Source: Bacteroidota bacterium (GTDB lineage: Bacteria; Bacteroidota; Ignavibacteria; UBA10030; UBA8401). From it: 32,329 bases of DNA. Every line of letters begins with the position of its first letter. Within the stretch, counting starts at the first letter, position 1. Shown here piece after piece: positions 1 through 7,040 of the stretch. The notes beneath the pieces are model-generated. The model worked only from the letters and a program-made list of their open reading frames with translations. It ran no database searches and was not told the DNA's origin. Both the position numbers and the translations under genes were made by a program. The stretch lies in assembly GCA_013361065.1 (NCBI GenBank), contig JABWAK010000002.1, positions 66,273 through 98,601 of the forward strand, given 5' to 3'.

Positions 1-967
1 CATTCCAGTCGGTCTCGGCAGCCGTTGCCGAGGAGGAATGAACGGCGGCGATGGCGGCCTGCACGGTGTACGGTCCGAAGCGTCGCGTGTCCAGAGCAAG
101 ACGAACAAGCCGGAGTCCTTCGTCGATCGCAGCACGGTCCCACAGCGTACGGTCCTGGTCCTCCAGTAGCACCATGTTCCCGGTATCGTCGGTCCTGGCC
201 GTGCGCCGCGATTCTTGCAGCAGCATCAACGCCAGCAGTCCTGTCACCTCCGGTTCGGGAAGCAGTTGATGGAGCAATCGTCCCAGCCGGATCGCCTCGC
301 CGGAGAGGTCCGCCCGGGTGACGGCGGCACCGGAGGATGCGGAGTATCCCTCGTTGAAGACGAGATAGATCACATGCAGGACCGCGCCGAGACGCGCCGG
401 GAGTTCGGATGCCTGCGGGATTGCGAACGGGATCCGTTCGTCGCGGAGCTTCGCCTTGGCGCGGACGATCCGCTGGGCGAGCGTAGCCGGCGTGGTGAGG
501 AACGCACGGGCGATCTCTTCCGTGGTCAGATCGCATACTTCGCGAAGCGTCAGCGCGATACGCGCTTCTGGGGTGAGCGCCGGATGACAGCAGGTGAAGA
601 TCAGGCGGAGTTCGTCATCCTGGATCCCTTTGTCGATCTGCAGCGCCACATCGAACGGATGCGCTTCGAGCTGTTCGGTCAGACGGTCCGCAGACACCCC
701 TTCCTGCCGGTCCGGGACGAACCGTGCGGTGCGCCGCATGGTATCGATCGCTTTGAAACGGGCTGCGGAGATGAGCCAGGTGCGTGGATTCTCCGGGATA
801 CCGGAGTCCTTCCATTGCTGTGCCGCAGCGGCGAAGGCATCATGCATTGCATCCTCTGCCACATCGAAGTCGCCGAGCAGCCGGATGAGCGTGGCAAGGA
901 TACGCCGCGACTCGGTCTTATAGAGCGCATCGATCGATGCACGAAGATGATCAGCCGGCCCGGTCAT
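1..967 (-). CDS. ECF RNA polymerase sigma factor with DUF6596 tail (3' end outside window)
   Basis: This is an open minus-strand frame that runs off the left edge, with 322 residues visible. Residues ~10-90 give sigma region 2 (AEDAMHDAF near 37-45, then WL(I/L)xxARxxAIDxxRR). A region 4 helix-turn-helix follows around 'LTPEARIALTLREVCDLTT' and 'TPATLAQRIVRAKAKLR'. The DUF6596 block is then seen as 'LGAVLHVIYLVFNEGY' and the 'EAIRLGRLL' and 'LLALMLLQESRR' helices. This layout is that of the large (~400 residue) ECF42-type sigma factors, which direct RNA polymerase to a few promoters and use the C-terminal helices in place of a classical anti-sigma factor. The ATG at 967 overlaps the upstream stop as ATGA, so translation is probably coupled to the AlkZ-like gene. 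The usual YCII/DGPF partner gene is not in view; it could lie past the edge. Confidence 0.9.
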   Translation of the reverse strand, partial: MTGPADHLRASIDALYKTESRRILATLIRLLGDFDVAEDAMHDAFAAAAQQWKDSGIPENPRTWLISAARFKAIDTMRRTARFVPDRQEGVSADRLTEQLEAHPFDVALQIDKGIQDDELRLIFTCCHPALTPEARIALTLREVCDLTTEEIARAFLTTPATLAQRIVRAKAKLRDERIPFAIPQASELPARLGAVLHVIYLVFNEGYSASSGAAVTRADLSGEAIRLGRLLHQLLPEPEVTGLLALMLLQESRRTARTDDTGNMVLLEDQDRTLWDRAAIDEGLRLVRLALDTRRFGPYTVQAAIAAVHSSSATAAETDWN

Positions 968-2034
968 AGGAACGTCACCGTACATGGCCTTTCCGCGAAT
1001 GCACCATAGCGCTCTCCTTCGGCACGGACAACCTTTTTTTCGTTCGCCGTTAAGCGGCGCAGCCGGGAAACGGTAATTTCCGCTTTCCTGGTGCCGAGGG
1101 TCCGCTTCCATGTGCCGGCGATGCGTCCGTCGATGAGAAGCAGCGAGGTCAGATCGTTCCCCATCGACTTCAATGTTGTATCGTATTCCGCACCGCCGAG
1201 CGCGCTCCGGTCCTTATAGGCGATGTGGAACTCATCATAGACGGAGAGCAGCAGAGCGGACGGCGGCGGCGGGACCGCGCTTCTCACCCCGGCGGCGGAC
1301 CAGTATTCCTGTCCGCCGATCGTCTCGTGCCGCAGACCGGGAGCCGCAGCGTTCAATCCGATGCCGGCTTCCTTCAGGGTGAGACCGGACCACCAGGCGA
1401 AATCCTTCAACAGAACCGGACCGTGACTGCGGACGTAGATCGCGGCCAATTCGGCGAGCGCCTCCTCCTTCTCCAGCGGCCTCTGCACCGGCGCCCGTTC
1501 ATCCAGCAGCGCATAGGTGAACTGATTACCGCGGCGCGGACCGCTGCAGATGAGCGCATCGAGCTCCGCGTGCATCATGATGTGGGCGAGTTTCTGACCC
1601 TCTGCCGTGACCCTGTTCCTCTTCAGCCGGTCCGCCAGCTCCTCCCGGGTCAGATACGTTGCGTCCCGCAACTCCTTCTCCAGCAGCGTGTTCGTCCTTC
1701 GGATGAACTTCCGGTCGATGCCGAACGACCGGTCATACCCTGCCATCAGCAGCCGTACGCGGTGCGCGGTGGCCTGCTGCATCCAACGCACATTGTCCGG
1801 TGCGACGAAGTGCCAGGTGGGACGCAGGACATGCGTCCGGAGGAAGGATCCGTTATTGAACTCTGCTTCCAGTGATGCGAGGGTCACTCCGGAGAGACGG
1901 AGCGAGACTCCCCAGAGTGCAGCGTGATAGTCCTGTGCCTGAACGGCGCCGAACCAGGCAACGGCGTTCGCGGGTGATGTGCGTTTCTCTTTGCCGAGAT
2001 GCTGATGATGTATGCGGGCGCGGATGATATCCAA
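964..2034 (-). CDS. AlkZ-like winged-helix DNA-binding protein (HTH_42, DUF1006 superfamily)
   Basis: The protein has 356 residues. The N-terminal half carries QAQDY at 32-36 followed by ALWG, and then LRPTWHFV near 70-77. These are the signatures of the HTH_42 family, which includes DNA glycosylases AlkZ and AlkX/YcaQ. The catalytic QxQ or QxD motif of those enzymes corresponds here to Q32-A-Q34, so base-excision activity on bulky or crosslinked alkyl adducts is plausible but unproven; many family members are uncharacterised. The stop overlaps the start of the sigma factor gene (ATGA). The start is uncertain. The frame opens with TTG at 2034, and the AAGGGA at about 2050-2055 lies ~14 bases upstream, which is rather far. 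An ATG nearer to it (2049) is in another frame, so a start-proximal frameshift or a later start cannot be excluded. Confidence 0.82.
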   Translation of the reverse strand: MDIIRARIHHQHLGKEKRTSPANAVAWFGAVQAQDYHAALWGVSLRLSGVTLASLEAEFNNGSFLRTHVLRPTWHFVAPDNVRWMQQATAHRVRLLMAGYDRSFGIDRKFIRRTNTLLEKELRDATYLTREELADRLKRNRVTAEGQKLAHIMMHAELDALICSGPRRGNQFTYALLDERAPVQRPLEKEEALAELAAIYVRSHGPVLLKDFAWWSGLTLKEAGIGLNAAAPGLRHETIGGQEYWSAAGVRSAVPPPPSALLLSVYDEFHIAYKDRSALGGAEYDTTLKSMGNDLTSLLLIDGRIAGTWKRTLGTRKAEITVSRLRRLTANEKKVVRAEGERYGAFAERPCTVTFL

Positions 2035-2123
2035 CAGCGTACTGTCATTCCCTTAACGTGAGCGATGTCCAACAGTATACCGCACCGTGACGGAAAAGGC
2101 AAGCGGTCCGCATTCCTGCCGAT

Positions 2124-2702
2124 TCATTTCCTGTACGACATCCCTGCGCTCTTCAATGCGGCGCGGAGCGCGGTGAGCGTCTTGGGACCGAGACCGTGCA
2201 GTGCCGCCACATCCGCTTCGCGCCACTGACGGAGATCTTTTAAGGACATGATACGTGCAGCGCTCAACGCGCGCTGTGCGGGAGCCGACAGACCGTCGGG
2301 CAAGGCATTGGCGGAACGCTTCACATCATTCCGCGTCATGCCGGAACGAATCTCGTGCAGACGAGCCGTGACAATCCGCTCGAGCAGTTTCGGCGGGATC
2401 TGATGGTCCGGCGTGTAGCGGACAGTGCCGGCGGAGGTGGAAAAATCCTTGAGCTCATCCCGGAATGCCTTCAGCGTGAGTCCGCTCCAGGGGAAGATGC
2501 TGCAATGCTCCGCGTGAGCGGCATACCCGAACAGTGCCTTCTCCACGAAAAAGGTCGGCATGCCGTAGCTGATCCGTTCCGTTGCCTCCGGTGCGACCTT
2601 CTTCACGATGCGGCGGATCCTCTCGAACGCGGCGCGGACCTCCTTCGGCTGGCTGTCGAGATATTCTTTGACGGTGGTCGCTTTGGGCATTCCGGCTGCC
2701 AT
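2124..2702 (-). CDS. DUF1801 protein with C-terminal helix-hairpin-helix domain
   Basis: This 192-residue protein has two parts. Residues ~10-118 match the DUF1801 / YdhG-like fold (VKEYLDSQP, the ERISYGMPTF turn, CSIFPWSG), a small alpha/beta domain of the CyaY-related group sometimes called iron-chaperone-like. Residues ~140-190 form a helix-hairpin-helix segment with GLGPKTLTALRAAL, resembling the RNA polymerase alpha C-terminal or DNA-repair HhH fold. The start ATG at 2702 is preceded by GAGGTG five bases away, which supports this choice over the internal ATG at 2690. The fusion suggests that the DUF1801 unit is brought to DNA or to a DNA-bound partner; that is inference. The gene lies 89 bases upstream of the AlkZ-like gene on the same strand. 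Confidence 0.85.
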   Translation of the reverse strand: MAAGMPKATTVKEYLDSQPKEVRAAFERIRRIVKKVAPEATERISYGMPTFFVEKALFGYAAHAEHCSIFPWSGLTLKAFRDELKDFSTSAGTVRYTPDHQIPPKLLERIVTARLHEIRSGMTRNDVKRSANALPDGLSAPAQRALSAARIMSLKDLRQWREADVAALHGLGPKTLTALRAALKSAGMSYRK

Positions 2703-2772
2703 GATTCACCTCGTTATCATCGGTTTCGTTCGTTGATTCAACACGACCTGCGTGATCTTGTGCTATGGACCG

Positions 2773-3174
2773 TTACTGTTCGGGCGTGTCGATGATGCAA
2801 AAGAGCCCCCATCCGTGTCCATCCGGATCGACAAAGCTGTGCGAGTACATGAACCCAAGGTCCTCCGGTTTGTCGTACGTCGTGCCGCCTGCAGCAAGAG
2901 CACTGGCGACAAGCCGGTCGACCTCATCACGGTTCTCACACTGCAGGTTGAGCAACATCTCGACCGCCACGTTCGTATCGCAGACCGCTTTCGGCGTGAA
3001 GATGCGGAACTTCTCATGGGTTGCCACCATGACGTTGATCGTGTCGCTGACGATGAAGCACGCGCCGGAGTCATCGCTCATCTGCAGGTTTTGGGAGAAT
3101 CCGAGGGCCTTGAAGAAGGCGATGGACCTCGCAAGGTCGGCTACCGGCATGTTGATATAAATATGCTTGCTCAT
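2773..3174 (-). CDS. VOC (glyoxalase/bleomycin-resistance fold) family protein
   Basis: The protein has 133 residues. The beta-alpha-beta modules of the vicinal oxygen chelate fold are visible: 'INMPVADLARSIAFFKALGF' at the N-terminus and 'GFMYSHSFVDPDGHGWGLF' at the C-terminus. The terminal DPDGHxW is typical of the bleomycin-resistance/glyoxalase-like branch, which is often a metal-binding enzyme or drug-sequestering dimer. The ATG at 3174 was chosen because AAGGAAAG lies five bases upstream; a longer in-frame start at 3189 has no such site. The substrate cannot be read from sequence. It lies in the minus-strand array between two DUF1801 genes. Confidence 0.88.
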   Translation of the reverse strand: MSKHIYINMPVADLARSIAFFKALGFSQNLQMSDDSGACFIVSDTINVMVATHEKFRIFTPKAVCDTNVAVEMLLNLQCENRDEVDRLVASALAAGGTTYDKPEDLGFMYSHSFVDPDGHGWGLFCIIDTPEQ

Positions 3175-3278
3175 GATTCTTTCCTTCATTGGTGTTTCAT
3201 GGGATCGTTGCCAGCAGAAGATCGTATCCTGATAGAGCAGTGATCTGTTGCCTGGTGTTCATACGATCGATCGGTGGA

Positions 3279-3641
3279 CTATCTTGCTCTTTGTTTCACG
3301 GCATATCGCTTCAGACAGACCCGGACAACACGCCCGATGAGGGTCAGCGGAAGCGGTTCGTCATGCATAAAATGAAGCGCGCTCTTCGATCCGCGGTACT
3401 TTTCTACGGATCTCTTGAACGCATCGCTTCCGGAAGTGACCGGATAGACAGCGATGTGTTCCTTCCAGGCCGCCATATAGAAGAATCGTTTCCCGTTCAC
3501 GGAGAATGCCGGGATGCCGTAACTGATGGATCCCTCCGCTTCCGGCACCGCCTTCTTCACTTCACCCCGGATAGCACGTAGCCTGCGCCGGACCGCTGCC
3601 GGCTGTGCGTCAATATATTCTGTAATGGAACTGGCCGGCAT
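3279..3641 (-). CDS. Stand-alone DUF1801 (YdhG-like) protein
   Basis: This 120-residue protein is almost entirely one DUF1801 domain: ITEYIDAQPAAVRRRL, the GSISYGIPAF turn, FFYMAAWKEHIAVYP and a C-terminal LIGRVVRVCLKR helix. The fold is known from YdhG/Fra-type proteins, for which iron handling has been proposed, but most members lack an assigned role. The frame is open further upstream to 3851, but that part merely shadows the PhnB-like gene. The ATG at 3641 starts two bases after the PhnB stop (TAA at 3644-3646), with GGGGAG about eight bases upstream, so the two genes form a tight pair. This is the second of three DUF1801 domains in 3.7 kb. Confidence 0.87.
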   Translation of the reverse strand: MPASSITEYIDAQPAAVRRRLRAIRGEVKKAVPEAEGSISYGIPAFSVNGKRFFYMAAWKEHIAVYPVTSGSDAFKRSVEKYRGSKSALHFMHDEPLPLTLIGRVVRVCLKRYAVKQRAR

Positions 3642-3643
3642 CG

Positions 3644-4102
3644 TTACGCTCCCCGGTATGCTGCTTCCAGCTGCGCCACATCGATCTTCTTCATCTGCAG
3701 CATCGCCTGGGTGACCCGCTGTGCCTTCGCCGGATCCGGGTCCCGCATCAGCCGCATGAGCGCTTTGGGAATGATCTGCCACGAAAGGCCGAACCGGTCC
3801 TTGAGCCACCCGCACATCTGCACCTGGCCGCCGTCCGAAAGCTTCTCCCACAGCGCATCGACCTCCGCCTGGTCCTCACAGTCCACGAACAGGGAGAATG
3901 CTTCGTTCAGCGTGTAGTGCGGTCCGCCGTTGAGCAGATGCAGGCGCTGACCGGCAAGCTCGATGGTGGCGGTGAAGAGCGGGCCATCCTTCCCCTGGCG
4001 CTGTTCGCTGATGATGCGGGAGCCGGGAAAGAGACTCAGGTAGAACCTGATCGCCTCTTCGGCATTGTCGTTGAACCAGAGGAACGGGGTGAGTTTGGAC
4101 AA
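3644..4102 (-). CDS. PhnB-like VOC protein (3-demethylubiquinone methyltransferase-like domain)
   Basis: The protein has 152 residues. 'LTPFLWFNDNAEEAIRFYLS' followed by LFPGSRI, and later 'LFVDCEDQAEVDALWEKLSDGG' plus CGWLKDRFGLSWQIIP, are the hallmarks of the PhnB/PF06983 branch of the VOC fold. Despite the database name, these are usually not methyltransferases and no reaction is assigned. I chose a TTG start at 4102 because GGGAG lies seven bases upstream. The frame extends to another TTG at 4156, but that has no ribosome site and would add 18 non-conserved-looking residues. It is probably the first gene of a two-gene unit with the DUF1801 gene that follows, driven by the promoter at 4177-4205. 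Confidence 0.85.
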   Translation of the reverse strand: MSKLTPFLWFNDNAEEAIRFYLSLFPGSRIISEQRQGKDGPLFTATIELAGQRLHLLNGGPHYTLNEAFSLFVDCEDQAEVDALWEKLSDGGQVQMCGWLKDRFGLSWQIIPKALMRLMRDPDPAKAQRVTQAMLQMKKIDVAQLEAAYRGA

Positions 4103-4172
4103 AGAATTGCTCCCTGCGTCATTGAACCGTGAAAAAATGTCGTTGTTAAAAACCAACGTGATCGTAAAGAAA

Positions 4173-4205
4173 TTGAATCATTGATTCAATGATTCATTGA
4201 GTCAA
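4173..4205 (-). promoter_or_regulatory. Promoter overlaid by four TGANTCA palindromes
   Basis: Four 7-bp palindromes of form TGANTCA lie at exact 8-bp steps: 4174-4180, 4182-4188, 4190-4196 and 4198-4204. The first two also make a perfect 17-bp palindrome (4173-4189). On the minus strand the array coincides with a sigma70-like promoter: TTGACT at 4205-4200, a 17-base spacer and AATGAT at 4182-4177. This is about 75 bases before the PhnB-like TTG start. Repressor binding is inferred from the overlap. The rest of the 4206-4307 spacer is AT-rich and shows no further gene I can support. Confidence 0.55.
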
Positions 4206-4307
4206 TACGTTATCAAAACTACGACTCTATGATTGTATTTCATAATACTTATGTTGAGCATGTATTGTCAACCGCTGGAACGGAATATATGCATTCGAGG
4301 TACAGGG

Positions 4308-4421
4308 TCACTCATCGTCGTAGTGATGATGCGGAACGAAGCAGCGGCAGAACAACACGGCCGCAACGGTCCATACATTGATGCTGATGTAGACCACCAG
4401 ACCCGTCATCGCTCCCATCAT
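4308..4421 (-). CDS. Predicted 37-residue single-pass membrane peptide
   Basis: This short minus-strand frame begins with ATG at 4421, overlapping the stop of the upstream reductase gene as ATGA. A second ATG follows directly at 4418. The peptide has a single hydrophobic stretch (residues ~6-29: TGLVVYISINVWTVAAVLFC) and a charged, His-rich tail PHHHYDDE. That arrangement, a translationally coupled start plus one transmembrane helix plus a hydrophilic end, is what real small membrane proteins look like. It matches no family I know. C25 and C27 and the HHH run could bind a metal. It lies before the spacer that carries the TGANTCA array. Chance coding cannot be ruled out without homologs. Confidence 0.5.
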   Translation of the reverse strand: MMGAMTGLVVYISINVWTVAAVLFCRCFVPHHHYDDE

Positions 4422-4975
4422 GCTGCGGGGATGTAGGTGAGCAGCACCACGCCGCTGCTGAACGCGCGGGTGGATGTCAGCACGAGATCGACGGTGCGGG
4501 AGAGCGACTGGGCCACCGGTGTTCCGTTGCCGATCAGGACCGGATCGATCATGAACTGGTACTCATCCGCCAGTCCATGCTCGGCACAGAGCGTGACAAT
4601 GCTCCCGCTGCCCAGGATGGTGAGCGGCCGATCCTGCTCACGCTTCAGACGGCGGATCTCCGCAACTGGATCGGACGGAACAATGCGTGTATTCTGCCAT
4701 GCGGCGCTCTTCAGTGTGCGCGAGAAGACGATCTTGGACGATGTGTTCATCCCTTTCGCCACCTCCGGCTGCATCTGTTCGGCCATCGGGGTCGGCCAGA
4801 ACGACGCCATCATCTCATAGGTGCGGCGTCCGAACAGCAGGATGCTCCCGGAGTTCGCCCCTTCCTGTGCGTACGCACTCTCCTCCGCTCCGTGCCGGTG
4901 CCACTGGATGCTGTCATCGGCTCCTTTATAGAAACCGTTCAGCGTCATGAAATTGAACACGGATAACTGTGCCAT
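4418..4975 (-). CDS. RibD C-terminal / dihydrofolate-reductase-like family protein
   Basis: The protein has 185 residues. 'FNFMTLNGFYKGADDSIQW' near the N-terminus, LLFGRRTYEMMASFW in the middle, 'LTILGSGSIVTLCAEHGLADEY' and 'MIDPVLIGNGTPVAQSL' follow the RibD-C reductase fold, which binds NADPH. Stand-alone members such as YyaP and YwjB have no settled substrate; a folate- or pyrimidine-like substrate is only analogy. The ATG at 4975 has AAAGGAG spaced six bases upstream, so the longer frame to 5026 is rejected. It follows the GyrI-like/DUF1801 gene after 25 bases and overlaps the micro-ORF at its stop, so the three are likely co-transcribed. Confidence 0.88.
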   Translation of the reverse strand: MAQLSVFNFMTLNGFYKGADDSIQWHRHGAEESAYAQEGANSGSILLFGRRTYEMMASFWPTPMAEQMQPEVAKGMNTSSKIVFSRTLKSAAWQNTRIVPSDPVAEIRRLKREQDRPLTILGSGSIVTLCAEHGLADEYQFMIDPVLIGNGTPVAQSLSRTVDLVLTSTRAFSSGVVLLTYIPAA

Positions 4976-5000
4976 ACGAACTCCTTTCGTCATTGGACCG

Positions 5001-5846
5001 CTACAGGACCCGCTGCATCTGTCCATCCATGGATTTGATGTGCGTGTAGGACTGCTGCAGGATCTGTTCGAGCACCGGCAGCTGAATATCCCTCAGGTGT
5101 TTTATATAGAGACAGACCCTGCTTGTTGAATGGGTGCCGAGTTTCTTCAATAGGGTTGCATATCGTGCCGTACCGTCCATCAGATAGATGGTGATCTTCC
5201 CTTTCCGCGGATAGAAACCGATCACCTGACAATCCCCTTCGCGTCCGCTGTCGTATCGGTAATGATAGGAATCGAATCCGATGGTCCCCGCATTCCACAG
5301 CTTCGGCCGTTTTCCGCTGATCCTCTTCATGATGCCGATCAGAGCACGGCTCTCTTTCCTGGTCTGTTCATCCTTGATCGATGCAAGGAACGCGCTGACC
5401 GTCATTCTATCATCCTTCCTTTTTATTTTCGTTGCGTTGCCTGTCATCCGCACCATGCAGACGAGTTCAGACCGGCTCTTGTATACTTCGATGCACGGCG
5501 TTGCCGGATCGAGCTGCGGATGCTGCAGCAGTCCATCGAAGATACCGGAGAGTGAGTGGATCTTGTTCTGCCAATCGCTGACGGTGACCGTAGCGTACGT
5601 ACCGCTCCTCAGCGTGACCCGCTCCAATCCCTCCGCGCTCCCTTCTCCCTCCGTTGCTGCTTCCACGCCTGCACGATAGATGATCGTGCCGTCCTTCTCC
5701 GGTTTGGAGATACCGTACGGCATCCGTCCGTCACCGGCCGGGAGCCGTTTCCGCAGTTCATCGAACGCCTCCTGGATCCCCTCCGGGAACCGTTCCGCTC
5801 TCACGGTGATCAGATGCAGGTCGCTCTTCAATTCGATCGTTTCCAT
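5001..5846 (-). CDS. GyrI-like effector-binding domain fused to DUF1801
   Basis: The protein has 281 residues in two parts. Residues ~1-120 (ELKSDLHLITVRAERFPEGI, then EAFDELRKRLP, MPYGIS and YATVTVSDW) resemble the GyrI/AraC effector-binding (SOUL-like) fold, which binds small hydrophobic ligands. Residues ~150-280 are a DUF1801 domain with KLWNAGTIGFDSYHYRYDSG, GFYPRKGKITIYLMDG and SRVCLYIKHLRDI. No DNA-binding domain is present, so this is probably a ligand sensor or sequestering protein rather than a transcription factor. The start is ambiguous: ATG 5846 gives a compact domain, while ATG 5897 gives 17 more residues with only a weak GAGA upstream. It is transcribed divergently from the GlxA-like regulator at 5973, with ~126 bases shared. 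Confidence 0.8.
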   Translation of the reverse strand: METIELKSDLHLITVRAERFPEGIQEAFDELRKRLPAGDGRMPYGISKPEKDGTIIYRAGVEAATEGEGSAEGLERVTLRSGTYATVTVSDWQNKIHSLSGIFDGLLQHPQLDPATPCIEVYKSRSELVCMVRMTGNATKIKRKDDRMTVSAFLASIKDEQTRKESRALIGIMKRISGKRPKLWNAGTIGFDSYHYRYDSGREGDCQVIGFYPRKGKITIYLMDGTARYATLLKKLGTHSTSRVCLYIKHLRDIQLPVLEQILQQSYTHIKSMDGQMQRVL

Positions 5847-5972
5847 GGCATCAATATACTGGGGGAACCAGGCATCCGAAAGGTGTAAAAACGGCATTCT
5901 CGGGGGTTGATTGCGACAATGCAATTCTTTATACTTTGTATCATTATTCACTCAGAATGTGAGGATATCCCA

Positions 5973-6965
5973 TTGAAAAAGCATATTTCCATCCTCGTCC
6001 CGGACGGAGCCGCCGTCATCGGCTGCATTGAAGGTGCATTGAAGACCTTCCGGCTTGCGAATATGTTCCTGGAGGGACGCGGTCAGGAATCGCTCTTCAC
6101 CATCCAGCTGGTGGCGCTGAGCAAGGCGCCGCGGAATTACGACGGATGCTTCAGCGTCCAGCCGGACGCGACCATCCATTCCGTGAAGAGGACCGACCTG
6201 ATCATCATCCCGCCGGTGAACGGACAATTCGATGAGGTGATCGCATTGAATGCGGATTTCCTGCCGTGGATCCGCGAACGGCATGCGGAAGGCGCAGAGG
6301 CGGCCAGTCTTTGCGTCGGCGCATTCCTGCTGGCTGCGACCGGACTCATGACCGGGAAGCAATGCTCCACACACTGGTCTGCGGACCATCTGTTCCGGGC
6401 GATGTATCCCTCCGTCGACCTCGTCTCGGACAAGGTGATCACGGACGAGGAGGGACTCTACTCCAGCGGCGGTGCGAACTCGTTCTGGAACCTGCTGCTC
6501 TATCTCGTGGAGAAGTATGTGGACCGGGCGATGGCGGTGCACATTGCGAAGTACTATGAGATCGAGATCGACCGGGAGAGTCAGGCATCATATTTCATGT
6601 TCAAGGGACAGAAGGGGCATGACGATGCTCAGGTGCGGAAGGTGCAGGAATTCATCGAGTCCAACGTACAGCAGCGCATCACCGTCGGCGAACTGGCGGA
6701 GATGGTGGCGCTGAGCCGGAGGAATCTGGAACGGCGTTTCAAGAAAGCGACCTCCAACACCGTGGTGGAGTATATCCAGCGGGTGAAGATCGAAACGGCG
6801 AAGCTCGGACTGGAGAGCTCGGCCGAGAATGTGAACGAAGTGATGTACAGGACGGGATACACCGATACGAAGGCGTTCCGCACCACCTTCAAGAAGATCA
6901 CCGGTCTCTCGCCGCTCCAGTACCGGGCGAAGTACCGGCGGGAGCGGCCGGTCGAGCACATGTAA
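5973..6965 (+). CDS. GlxA-family transcriptional regulator (DJ-1/PfpI-like domain + AraC HTH)
   Basis: The protein has 330 residues. The N-terminal ~190 residues form a DJ-1/PfpI-type domain (HISILVPDGAAV; LCVGAFLLAATGLMTGKQC with C114 at the nucleophile elbow). The C-terminal ~95 residues are a double helix-turn-helix of the AraC type (ITVGELAEMVALSRRNLERRFK, later GYTDTKAFRTTFKKITGLSP). In this family the first domain is usually a ligand sensor without enzyme activity. The frame is open to 5907, but I place the start at TTG 5973. GAGGA lies seven bases upstream there and the protein then opens KKHISILVPDG like its relatives. Its divergent neighbour, a GyrI/DUF1801 protein, is a natural candidate target. 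Confidence 0.88.
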   Translation: MKKHISILVPDGAAVIGCIEGALKTFRLANMFLEGRGQESLFTIQLVALSKAPRNYDGCFSVQPDATIHSVKRTDLIIIPPVNGQFDEVIALNADFLPWIRERHAEGAEAASLCVGAFLLAATGLMTGKQCSTHWSADHLFRAMYPSVDLVSDKVITDEEGLYSSGGANSFWNLLLYLVEKYVDRAMAVHIAKYYEIEIDRESQASYFMFKGQKGHDDAQVRKVQEFIESNVQQRITVGELAEMVALSRRNLERRFKKATSNTVVEYIQRVKIETAKLGLESSAENVNEVMYRTGYTDTKAFRTTFKKITGLSPLQYRAKYRRERPVEHM

Positions 6966-7040
6966 CACACAGGTTGGATCGACAACAGGAACGGATCCAC
7001 CATTCACATCAAGCATTCAATATCGTATCGAAAGACCATC

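Noticed and set aside
215-1009. Plus-strand frame of 264 codons
   Set aside because: It is a mirror of the ECF sigma factor on the minus strand, which has clear sigma motifs.
4233-4436. Plus-strand 67-codon frame in the spacer
   Set aside because: It has no ribosome site, no recognisable domain, and overlaps the better-supported minus-strand micro-ORF and the reductase end.
5907-5972. N-terminal extension of the GlxA-type regulator
   Set aside because: The extra 22 residues are not part of the conserved domain, and GAGGA places the start at TTG 5973.
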